Positions 47,101 to 57,200 of a stretch of 64,000 nucleotides of DNA are shown piece after piece. The first letter of the stretch is position 1, and the number at the start of each line of letters is the position of its first letter. Source of the DNA: Streptomyces violaceusniger (GTDB taxonomy: Bacteria > Actinomycetota > Actinomycetes > Streptomycetales > Streptomycetaceae); the NCBI GenBank assembly GCA_005405945.1, contig BJHW01000002.1:1984001-2048000 (forward strand). The letters are read 5' to 3'. The position numbers were made by a program, and so were the translations under genes. A model generated the notes under the pieces. The model was not told where the DNA came from. It worked only from the letters and a program-made list of their open reading frames with translations, and searched no databases.

Positions 47101-48268
47101 TGCACGGGTGTCGATCCAGGCCTGCGATGTGACTGATCGGGCGGCTCTGGCCGAGGTGCTGGATGCGGTGCCCGCGGAGTTTCCGGTGGCGGGTGTCGTG
47201 CACTCCGCCGGTGTTCTCGACGACGCGACCATCGAATCGCTGACCCCGGAGCGGCTGACCTCGGTGCTGCGGGCGAAAGTCGATGCGGCATGGCATCTGC
47301 ACGAACTGACGCGTGACAAGGACCTGGGGCTGTTCGTGGTGTATTCCTCTGCGGCGGCCACGCTCGGCTCGGCCGGGCAGGGGAGCTATGCGGCGGCCAA
47401 CGCCGCACTGGACGCGCTGGCGCAGTTCCGGCGTTCGGCCGGGTTGACCGGGCAGTCGCTGGCATGGGGCCTATGGGAGCAGAGCTCGGGCATGACCGGG
47501 GCGCTGGACGACACGGACCTCGCCCGGCTGGCCCGGACCGGAGTTCGGGCGCTGTCCGACGAGCAAGGGCTGGCGCTGTTCGACGCGGCGACGCGCCTGG
47601 AACGGCCGCTGGTGGTGGCGGCTCGGCTGGATGTGGCCGGTATGCGGGCGGCGGGAAGCGCCGGCCCGCTGTTGCGCGGCCTGGCCGGAGGCTCAGCACG
47701 CCGGGCCGCCGCCACGGCCCCGGCCGGTGGGGGCGAGCTGGCCGCCAGGCTGGCCGCATTGCCGGTGGAGGAGCGTCAGGCGCTGGTGCTGGAGCTGGTG
47801 CGCGCCCAGGCGGCGACCGTCTTGGGGCACGCCACAGCCGACGCCGTCGACACGGACGCGGCTTTCCGTGATCTGGGCTTCGATTCGCTGACCGCCGTGG
47901 AACTGCGCAACCGGCTCACCGCGGTCACCGGGCTGCGACTACCGGCCACCATGGTGTTCGACTACCCCAGTCCCGCCGAGCTCGCCCGCCAGCTGCGCAT
48001 CCGGTTGACGCCGGAGGAAAAGAGCCTCGCGGAGTCCCTGCTCGCCGATGTGGACCGGATCGAACGGGCCATCCCCGCGCTGGCCGAGTCAGACGGCGAC
48101 GGTTCGGAACGGCTGGTGGGCCGGCTGCGAGAACTCGTCCGCAGATTCGAGGTCCGGCCGGCGGGGAACGGGGCGGCGTCGATGGTCGATGCCGCCGCGG
48201 CCTCCGACGACGAGCTGTTCGACGTCCTCGACAAGATCGCGATTTCCGACGGAAGGCAGTCGTCATGA
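26198..48268 (+). CDS. Modular type I PKS, modules 3-6 (three one-base frameshifts)
   Basis: Second PKS protein, 7357 residues after repair. Domain order: N-terminal coiled-coil docking helix (NTEDKLREYLKRVTVDLHE), then KS-AT-DH-ER-KR-ACP, KS-AT-KR-ACP, KS-AT-DH-KR-ACP, KS-AT-DH-ER-KR-ACP, and a C-terminal docking segment (about 48010-48265). The start is GTG at 26198, 41 bp after the previous stop; an ATG at 26184 meets a stop at once. Its stop overlaps the next start as ATGA. Frame breaks: GGG at 33921-33923 (GGGG in the loading-module copy), GGGG at 40977-40980, and CC at 42814-42815 (CCC in all sister KS domains). One added base at each gives a length divisible by three. As written it falls into four overlapping fragments. 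Confidence 0.93.
26297..32310 (+). other. PKS module 3: KS-AT(malonyl)-DH-ER-KR(B-type)-ACP
   Basis: KS Cys at 26798. AT HAFH near 28439: malonyl. DH LADHVVLGSVLLPG and LLDAALHP are intact. ER (30240-31240) has LNFRDVMVGLGLYP and the NADPH loop HAAAGGVGMAAVQLA. KR has LDD. ACP Ser at 32186. All reductive domains look functional, so C13 should be a methylene. Confidence 0.9.
29843..30860 (+). repeat. ER-region repeat, copy 1 (module 3)
   Basis: About 1018 bp from the structural KR part through most of the ER. It matches module 6 at offset +15687 with only a few substitutions. Confidence 0.9.
32365..36840 (+). other. PKS module 4: KS-AT(methylmalonyl)-KR(A-type)-ACP
   Basis: KS Cys at 32885. 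AT has GHSQGE (Ser 34216) and YASH: methylmalonyl-CoA. KR lacks LDD (it reads GVGELTPIAETG) and has Trp eight residues before the catalytic Tyr (GVWGGGGQGTY), the A-type pattern giving an L-hydroxyl. ACP Ser at 36715. Predicted outcome: C10 methyl, C11 hydroxyl. Frameshift at 33921-33923, at the KS-AT linker. Confidence 0.88.
33689..34893 (+). repeat. Methylmalonyl-AT repeat, copy 2 (module 4)
   Basis: Near-identical to the loading-module and module 6 copies. The match to module 6 extends about 220 bp further upstream, into the KS-AT linker. One G is missing at 33921-33923 relative to the loading copy. Confidence 0.9.
36888..41910 (+). other. PKS module 5: KS-AT(malonyl)-DH-KR(B-type)-ACP
   Basis: KS Cys at 37390. 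AT has GHSIGE and HAFH (then SLLMEP): malonyl. DH LADHAVLGSVLLPG and LLDAALHP are intact. KR has LDD and SYAAAN. ACP motif GFDSLTAV near 41790. Predicted outcome: C8=C9 alkene. Frameshift at 40977-40980 within the KR. Confidence 0.88.
41096..41380 (+). repeat. KR active-site repeat, copy 2 (module 5)
   Basis: Copy of 20663-20945 with the intact five-G run at 41371-41375. Confidence 0.85.
43283..44496 (+). repeat. Methylmalonyl-AT repeat, copy 3 (module 6)
   Basis: Near-identical to copies 1 and 2; offset from module 4 is 9594-9595. A handful of substitutions are visible (for example GGTGCGGCG for GTGGTGGCG before the AT). Confidence 0.9.
44821..45536 (+). repeat. DH-region repeat, copy 1 (module 6)
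   Basis: About 716 bp of the DH domain that match module 8 at offset +10828 with a handful of substitutions. Confidence 0.88.
45530..46547 (+). repeat. ER-region repeat, copy 2 (module 6)
   Basis: Copy of 29843-30860. It begins within 7 bp of the end of the DH repeat shared with module 8, marking a recombination joint. Confidence 0.9.
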
Positions 48269-51200
48269 GCAACGAAGAGCGGCTGCGGACGTACCTGCGG
48301 CAGGCCACGACGAGTCTGCTGGAGACCCAGGACCGCCTGCACGAGCTGCAGGCTCGCGTGAGCGAGCCCATCGCCGTGGTCTCGATGGCCTGCCGCTTCC
48401 CGGCCGGGGCGGACAGCCCCGAAAAGCTGTGGGACCTGGTAGCCGCGGGCCGCGACGCGATGGAGCCGTGGCCGACGGACCGGGGCTGGGACGCCGAGCC
48501 GGATCAGGCAGGCTACGCCCGCGTAGGCGGGTTCGTGGCCGAGGCCACGCGGTTCGACGCGGGCTTCTTCGGTATCTCGCCGCGTGAGGCGGTGGCGATG
48601 GAACCACAGCAGCGGCTGATACTCGAGACGGCGTGGGAGGCGCTGGAGCGGGCCGGGATCGCGCCGGACTCCCTGCGAGGCAGCTCGACCGGCGTGTACG
48701 TGGGCGCTGGTGGATCGGAGTACGGGGCGCTGCTCGCGTCCGGTGCGGACGAGGTCGACGGGCATGTGCTGACCGGCAACGCCGTGAGCGTGGCTTCCGG
48801 CCGGGTGTCGTACACGCTCGGCCTGGAAGGCCCGGCGGTGACCGTGGACACCGCTTGTTCTTCCTCCCTGGTGGCGGTGCATCTGGCTGCGCAGGCGTTG
48901 CGGTCGGGCGAGTGCTCGATGGCGTTGGCCGGTGGTGTCACGGTGTTGTCCACCCCTGGGATCTACGCTGAGTTTTCGCGGCGGGGCGGATTGGCCGCTG
49001 ACGGCCGGTGCAAGCCGTTCGCTGACGCCGCGGACGGGACCGGCTGGGGTGAGGGCGCCGGGGTGCTGGTGCTGGAGCGCCTGTCCGATGCCCGTCGGCA
49101 CGGGCACCAGGTCCTGGCCGTACTGCGTGGCAGTGCGGTGAACCAGGATGGCGCGTCGAACGGTCTGACCGCGCCGAACGGTCCTTCTCAGCAGCGGGTG
49201 ATTCGCACCGCCTTGGCCAACGCTCAGCTGTCCTCGGCTGAGGTCGATGTGGTGGAGGCCCACGGCACCGGAACTCGGCTGGGTGACCCGATCGAGGCGC
49301 AGGCGCTGCTGGCGACCTATGGTCAGGACCGTCCGTCGGACCGGCCGTTGAGGTTGGGTTCTGTGAAGTCGAACATCGGTCATACCCAGGCTGCTTCCGG
49401 GGTCGCCGGGATCATCAAGATGGTGCTGGCCATGCGGCACGGCGTATTGCCGCGGACGCTGCATCTGGACGCGCCTTCGTCGCATGTGGACTGGTCAGCC
49501 GGAGCGGTGGAACTGCTGACCGAGTCACTGCCCTGGGAGACCGATGGTCGTCCTCGTCGGGCAGGGGTGTCGTCATTCGGTATCTCCGGAACGAACGCGC
49601 ATGTGATCCTTGAAGAACCCGAAAAGGCACCGGCTGTCGAGCCGGAGGAGAAGTCGGCTCCTGCTGTCGTGCCGTGGTTGTTGTCGGCCAAGTCGGCGCA
49701 GGCACTGCGAGAGCAAGCCGCCCGGTTGAGCCGATGGGCCGATGACCAGCCGGAGATCGATCCGGCGGCGGTGGGCCGGGCGCTGGCCACGGGCCGGTCG
49801 GTGTTCGAGCATCGCGCCGTGGTCCTGGGCCGGGACCGGCAGGCGCTGGCGCACAGCGTGCGCGCACTGGCCGAGGACCGGCCGAGCGCCGGTGTGGTGA
49901 CCGGACAGGTAGGAGCTGCCCGGCTGGCGGTGGTGTTTTCCGGGCAGGGCAGTCAGCGTCTCGGCATGGGCTCGCAGCTGTCGGCTGCGTTCCCGGTGTT
50001 CGCCGACGCTTTCGACGAGGTGTGTGCGGAGCTGGACCGGCATCTACCTCGTCCGATCAAGGATGTGATCCACGGTGAACCGGATCTGCTGGACGAGACG
50101 GTGTTCACCCAGGCCGGGTTGTTCGCGGTGCAGGTGGCGCTCTACCGCTTGATGACGTCGTGGGGTGTGTCGCCGGAGTGGGTGGCCGGGCATTCGATCG
50201 GTGAGCTGAGCGCTGCGTATGTGGCGGGTGTGTGGGATCTGGCGGATGCGGCTTCGGTGGTCGCGGCGCGGGGCCGGTTGATGCAGGAGCTGCCTGCGGG
50301 CGGTGCGATGGCGGCGTTGTCGGCGAGTGAGGCCGAGGCGCTGGAACTGATCGGTAAGCACACCGGCGTGGGGCTTGCCGCGGTGAATGGTCCGGCCTCG
50401 ACAGTGATTTCCGGTGCCGCGAACACCGTGGAGCAGCTGGCGCAGCGGTGGCGGGACCAGGGCGGCAAGGCACGGCGGCTGCGGGTCAGCCACGCGTTCC
50501 ACTCGCCGTTGATGGAACCCATGCTGGACCCGTTCAGGCGGATGCTGGACCAAGTCTCGTGGAATGAGCCGCAGATTCCAGCGGTTTCGGGTATCCCCGG
50601 CATGGACGTGAGCGATCCGGCCTACTGGGTGCGGCACGTCCGTGACACCGTGCGTTACCACGACACGGTCCTCAAGCTGCGGGACCAGGGAGCGGGCCTG
50701 TTCCTGGAAGTGGGCCCGCACGGCACCCTGAGCGCGATGGCCACGGCGGACGATGGGGTCTGGCTCCCGGCCCTGAGGGCCGAGCGTGACGAACCGGAGG
50801 CGGTGACGGCCGCGGTCGCGGGGCTGCACGCCCATGGCGCCACTGTGGACTGGACCGCGCTGCTGGGCACTCGGAGCCCCAGCCCGGTGTCTCTTCCGAC
50901 GTACGCGTTCCAGCGCGAGCGGTACTGGCCCGAGAGCACGCGCCATGCTGCCGCGGATGTTGTCGACGGTGTCGAGGCGGAGTTCTGGCAGGCGGTGGAG
51001 CGCTCGGACAGCGCGGCTCTGGCCACCACCTTGCGGGTGGATGAGCATGAGGTGAGTCCGGTGCTTCCCGCGCTGGCTGCCTGGCGCCGGGGAAGCTGGA
51101 CAGGCAGGCCGTCGACACCTGGAGGTATCGGGTGGAGTGGGTCTCCCTGAAGGGAGCGCGGCCATCTGGGCTGAGCGGTTCGTGGTTGGTGATGCACGCT

Positions 51201-54200
51201 CCGGACGCGGCCGAATGGGCTGGTCAGGTGGCCGGAATGCTGGCCGATCAGGGCGCGCGGCCGCTTCCTGTGACGGTGTCCAGCGATCGCGCAGCGGTTG
51301 CCGAAGCCATGCGGGACGCACTGTCCGAAGGGGATGTGGCCGGGGTGGTGTTCCTCCCTTGTGGAGCCCCGGTGAAGGAACTCTTGACGGTGGTACAGGG
51401 ATTCGCGGACTCAGGAGCGTCGCAGCGGTTGTGGGTGATGACCCGTGGCGCGGCCGGCCCCGAGGGCCCTGGCGATCTTGACGCGGCCGCGGCGTGGGGC
51501 CTGGGCCGCGTGGCGGCGCTGGAGTACCCGGGGAGCTGGGGTGGGCTGATCGACCTGCCCCTCTCCGAACCGGACGAGGACATCGGGCGGCGTTGCTGCG
51601 CGGTGCTGGCCGGATGGGACGGTGAGGACCAGGTCGCCGTGCGGGCCAGCGGTGTGTACGGGCGTCGCCTGGTGCCCGCCCCCACCACGCGATCCGGGCG
51701 GACGTGGGCGCCTTCGGGCACCGTCCTGGTCACCGGCGGCACAGGTGGTCTCGGCGGGCATGTCGCGCGCTGGCTGGCTGAGCAGGATGTCGAACACATC
51801 GTGCTGACCTCGCGGCGCGGCGCCCAGGCCCCGGGGGCGGCCGAACTGGTGGAAGACCTCCGCACCGGGGGACAGGTACGCGTCACCGTTCTGGGCGTGG
51901 ATGTGGCCGACCGGGACGAGCTGGCCGCGGCTCTGGCCGAGGTGGGCCGTATCGACGCGGTGGTTCACGCTGCCGGTGTCGGTGAGCTGACCCCGATCGC
52001 GGAGACCGGTCCGGAGGCCGTGGAGCGGGCCCTGGCGGCGAAGGTGACCGGGACGCTGAACCTGCACCGGTTGCTCATGCAGGATGCTGATCGCCCGCTG
52101 GACGCGTTCGTGCTGTTCGCTTCCGGCGCCGGTGTGTGGGGTGGCGGCGGGCAGGGACTCTACGCGGCGGCCAACGCGTTCCTGGACGCTTATGCCGCTC
52201 GGCAGCGTGCCGCCGGGCATGCGGTGACGAGCGTGTCCTGGGGTGTGTGGGCTGGTGCGGGGATGGCCGGCTCGGAAGAGAGCCGGGCGATGCAGCGGCG
52301 CGGGGTCCGGCCGATGAACCCGCAACGTGCCCTGTGGGCGCTGGTCGAGGCGGTGGGCCAGGGCGAGACCTGTGTGACCGTGACCGATATGGACTGGCCG
52401 CGGTTCGCGGCCGCGTTCACATCAGTTCGCCCGAGTCCCTTGCTGGCGGAGATCCCGCATGCGCGGGTCGACGCGTATGCGGTACCGGTCGCGGACAGTG
52501 GCTTGGCCGCCCGGTTGCGGGCGATGCCCGAGGTGCAGCGTCGGCAGACGCTCGAAGATCTGGTGCTGGCCCATGCGGCCGCGGTGCTGGGCCACGACAC
52601 CGCCGAAGGGCTGGGGTCGGGTCAGGCGTTCCGCGAGCTGGGTTTCGATTCGGTGACCGCGGTGGAGCTGCGCAACCGGCTGACGGAACTGACCGGTTCG
52701 TCGCTGCCGGCGACTCTGGTGTTCGACTATCCGACCGCGGCCGCGCTGACGGAATTCCTGCTCGCGGACCTACTCGGTATCGAGGCTGGGGCTGCGGCAC
52801 CGGCGTCGGCCGCGATGGCCGACGAACCGGTCGCGATCGTGGGAATGGGCTGCCGATTCCCCGGGGACGCGGGCAGCCCCGATGACTTCTGGCGGATGCT
52901 CGCCGCGGGCGAGGATGCCGTTGTGGCGTTCCCGAAGGACCGTGGCTGGGAGGACGAACAGAACGGTTACGCCCGCGTCGGCGGATTCGTCGCCGAGGCC
53001 ACGGACTTCGACGCGGGATTCTTCGGTATTTCGCCGCGTGAGGCGATCGGTATGGATCCACAGCAACGGCTTGTGCTGGAAACGGCATGGGAAGCGCTGG
53101 AGCGGGCCGGGATCGACCCGGTCGGACTGCGGGGATCGGACACCGGTGTGTACGTCGGTGTCGGCGGGTCGGAGTACGGCTCGGCGCTCGCGGCCGATTC
53201 GGACGATGCCGACGGGCACTTGCTGACCGGCAGTGCGGCGAGTGTGGCTTCTGGCCGGGTGTCGTATGCGCTGGGCTTGGAAGGCCCGGCGGTCTCGATC
53301 GACACGGCCTGTTCGTCTTCGCTGGTGGCGGTGCATCTGGCGGCTCAGGCCCTGCGGTCGGGTGAGTGCTCATTGGCGCTGGCCGGTGGTGTCACGGTGT
53401 TGTCCACCCCCGGGGTGTTCGCGGAGTTCTCGCGGCAGGGCGGCCTGGCTGCTGACGGCCGGTGCAAGCCGTTCGCCGACGCCGCGGACGGGACCGGCTG
53501 GGGTGAGGGTGCCGGGGTGCTGGTGCTGGAGCGCCTGTCGGACGCGCGTCGGCACGGGCACCAGGTTTTGGCGGTGTTGCGTGGCAGCGCGGTGAACCAG
53601 GATGGTGCGTCGAATGGTCTGACGGCGCCGAACGGTCCTTCCCAGCAGCGGGTGATCCGGGCGGCGCTGGCCAGCGCTCAGCTGTCCCCGGCTGAGGTCG
53701 ATGTGGTGGAGGCGCACGGTACCGGAACGAAGCTTGGCGATCCGATCGAGGCGCAGGCACTGCTGGCGACCTATGGCCAGGACCGCCCGCGGGACCGGCC
53801 GTTGTGGTTGGGTTCGGTGAAGTCCAACATCGGTCACACCCAGGCGGCTGCGGGCGTGGCGGGCATCATCAAGATGGTGCTGGCGATGCGGCACGGGGCG
53901 TTGCCGCGGACGTTGCATGTCGACGCGCCTTCGTCGCATGTGGACTGGTCGGCCGGGGCGGTGCGGCTTCTGACTGAGCCGGTGCCCTGGCAGCCGAACG
54001 GCCGCCCTCGACGGGCTGGAGTGTCGGCGTTCGGCATCTCCGGCACGAACGCCCATGTGATCCTCGAAGAACCCGAATCCGAGCCCGAGCTGGTATCGGC
54101 GACGGCGCCCGAAGCTCTGGGTGGTCTGGTGCCCTGGCCGGTATCGGCCAGGTCGGCGCAGGCGCTGCGCGAGCAAGCAGCCAGGCTGAGCCACTGGGCC

Positions 54201-57200
54201 GCCGACCGGCCGGAGACCGATCCCGTGCTGGTCGGCCGGGCGCTGGTCACGACTCGACCGGTGTTCGAGCACCGGGCCGTGGTGCTCGGCAAGGACCGGC
54301 GAGCGCTCGCCGAGGGCGTCCAGGCGCTGGCGACGGGGCGGGCCGACGCCGGCGTGGTGAGCGGATCGCCGGGCTCCGGTCGGCTGGCGGTGGTGTTCTC
54401 CGGGCAAGGCAGTCAGCGTCTCGGCATGGGCTCGCAGCTGTCGGCGGCCTTCCCGGTGTTCGCCGACGCCTTTGACGAGGTGTGCGCGGAGCTGGACCGG
54501 CATCTGCCGCGTCCGATCCGTGACGTGATCAACAACGACTCGGATCTGCTCGATGAGACGGTGTTCACCCAGGCCGGGTTGTTCGCGGTGCAGGTGGCGC
54601 TCTACCGCCTGACGTCGTCGTGGGGTGTGTCGCCGGAGTGGGTGGCCGGGCATTCGATCGGTGAGCTCAGTGCCGCGCATGTGGCGGGAGTGTGGAGTCT
54701 GGCGGACGCGGCGGCTGTGGTCGCGGCGCGAGGCCGACTCATGCAGGAGCTGCCCACCGGCGGCGCGATGGCGGCGTTGTCGGCGGGTGAGGCCGAGGCG
54801 CTGGAACTGATCGGTGAGCACGCCACCGTGGGGCTTGCCGCAGTGAACGGTCCGGAGTCGACGGTGATCTCCGGCGACGAGGACGTGGTGGAGCAACTGG
54901 CGGAGAGGTGGCGGCAGCAGGGCGGCAGGGCTCGGCGGCTGCGCGTCAGTCATGCGTTCCACTCGCCGTTGATGGAACCCATGCTGGACCCGTTCAGGCG
55001 GGTGCTGGAGCGGGTCGCGTGGAACGAGCCGCAGATCCCGGTGGTGTCGGGCACCTCCGATGCCGACGTGACAGATCCGGCCTCTTGGGTACGGCATGTC
55101 CGCGACACCGTGCGCTACCACGAGGCGGTTCAGCGCCTGCGAGAGAGCGGGGCGGACCTGTTCCTCGAGGCCGGGCCTGCCGGGACGTTGACCTCCATGG
55201 CCACGGTGGACAGTGGCGTGTGGCTTCCGGCGCTGCGGACGACGGAACGCGACGAGCCGGAGACGCTGCTGACCGCGCTGGCCGGGATACACGCCCATGG
55301 CTCCACCGTGGACTGGACCGCGCTCCTCGGTACTCACAGTTCCAGGCCGGTGTCGTTGCCGACGTATGCGTTCCAACGCCGGAGGTTCTGGCCTTCGACG
55401 ACCCGCCGGGCGGGTGATGTGCGGGAGCTGGGGCAGGACGAGCCCGGTCACCCGCTGCTCGGTGCGGTCGTGGCCCTGGCCGGTGGGGATGAGTCGGTCC
55501 TGACCGGGCGGCTGTCGCTGTCCGCGTACCCGTGGCTGGCTGACCACGCGGTGCTGGGATCGGTGCTCCTGCCTGGCACGGCCTTTGTGGATCTGGCGGT
55601 ACATGCCGGTGACCGCACCGGCGTTCCGCTGCTGGAGGACCTGACTCTGCTGGCTCCGCTGGTGCTCCCCGAGCAGGGTGGCGTGCAGGTTCAGGTGCGG
55701 GTCGCCGAGCTCGACGATCACGGTCGCCGAGGCGTCGGGGTCTTCTCCCGCGCTGACGATGAGGACGAGTGGGTTCAGCATGCCGGTGGTGTGCTGGGTG
55801 GCCGGGCCACCGCCGCTCCGGTGTGGGCGGGGGTCTGGCCGCCGGAGGGTGCGTGGCCGGTGCCGGTGGACGGTGTGTATGAGCGCATGGCCGAGGACGG
55901 TTATGGCTATGGGCCGGTGTTCCAGGGTGTCCGCGCGGTGTGGCGGACGGATACCGAGGTGTTCGCGGATGTGGCTCTGCCCGAGCAGATCGGTGTGGAC
56001 GGCTTCGGGATACATCCGGCGTTGCTGGACGCGGCTTTGCACCCCATTGGACTGACGGCCTCGAACCAGGCCGGTGAAGGCGGCGTGAGGCTGCCGTTCG
56101 CGTGGAGTGGCGTTCAGCTGCACGCCACCGGCGCGGCGGTACTGCGGGTGCGCTTGTCGCAGCGTGAGGACGGTGGGTTCGCGGTCGCGGCTTTCGATCC
56201 GGCCGGGCAGCCGGTGTTGAGCGCCGACTCGCTGATGCTGCGCCCGATCACCACCGATCCGGCTTCGTCAGCGGCGGGGGAGACGGCGCGGTCCTTGTTC
56301 GGAGTGGACTGGGAACCGCTCGCCGAGCCGACCGCCACCGAAGTGGTGGACTGGACCTGGCACGAGCAAGCCGGTGCCGACGTGCCCTCGGTGGTGGTGG
56401 CCCACGTCCTGTCCGGCACCGGTGAGGGCCCCAAGCCGGTGCACACGGTGACGGCGACGGTGCTGGACTGGCTGCAGGAGTGGCTGGCCGACCCGGCCAC
56501 CTCCGGTTCCCGGCTGCTGCTGCTCACCCGGGGCGCCTTCGACGGCAGCGATCTGGCCGCCGCCGCGGTGTCCGGACTGGTGCGTTCGGCTCAGTCGGAG
56601 CACCCCGGACGCTTTGTTCTCCTGGATCTCGACGCCGAGGCCGATGATGTGCTGCTGGATGCCGTGCTACCCGAGGTGGTGGCCAGTGGTGAACCCGAAC
56701 TCGCACTGCGGGCAGGCCGGTTGTCCATGCGCCGGCTGGTCCGGGCCGCCGGACCGGTGGTCGCGCCGCCGGGCCTGGATCCACGGGGGACGGTGGTGAT
56801 CACCGGCGGCACCGGCGGCCTGGGCGCCTCGCTGGCCCGGCACCTGGTGACCGCTCACGGAGTCGAGCATCTGCTGTTGCTGTCCCGGCGGGGCATGGAC
56901 GCGCCGGGGGCCGTCGGCCTGGCTGCCGAACTGGGCGCCCGGGTGTCGATCCAGGCCTGTGACGTGTCCGATCGCGACGCGTTGGCCGCGGCGCTGGACA
57001 CGGTGTCGGCGGAGCACCCGGTGTCGGGTGTGGTGCACGCCGCCGGGGTGCTGGACGACGCGACGGTGGAGTCCCTGACCACCGAGCGGTTGTCCGCGGT
57101 ACTGCGGGCGAAAGTGGACGCGGCATGGCACCTGCACGATCTGACCCGCGATCGGGACCTGAGCCTGTTCGTGGGGTATTCCTCGGCGGCGGCCACGCTG

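Larger units (their letters stand above)
41965..48000 (+). other. PKS module 6: KS-AT(methylmalonyl)-DH-ER-KR(B-type)-ACP
   Basis: KS has TACSSSL near 42480. AT has GHSQGE and YASH: methylmalonyl. DH LADHAVLGSVLLPGAAM and LLDAALHP are intact. ER (45950-46925) has HAAAGGVGMAAVQLA. KR has LDD. ACP motif GFDSLTAV near 47880. Predicted outcome: C6 methyl and fully reduced C7. The AT, DH and ER each match a different sister module almost exactly. Frameshift at 42814-42815 in the KS. Confidence 0.88.
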
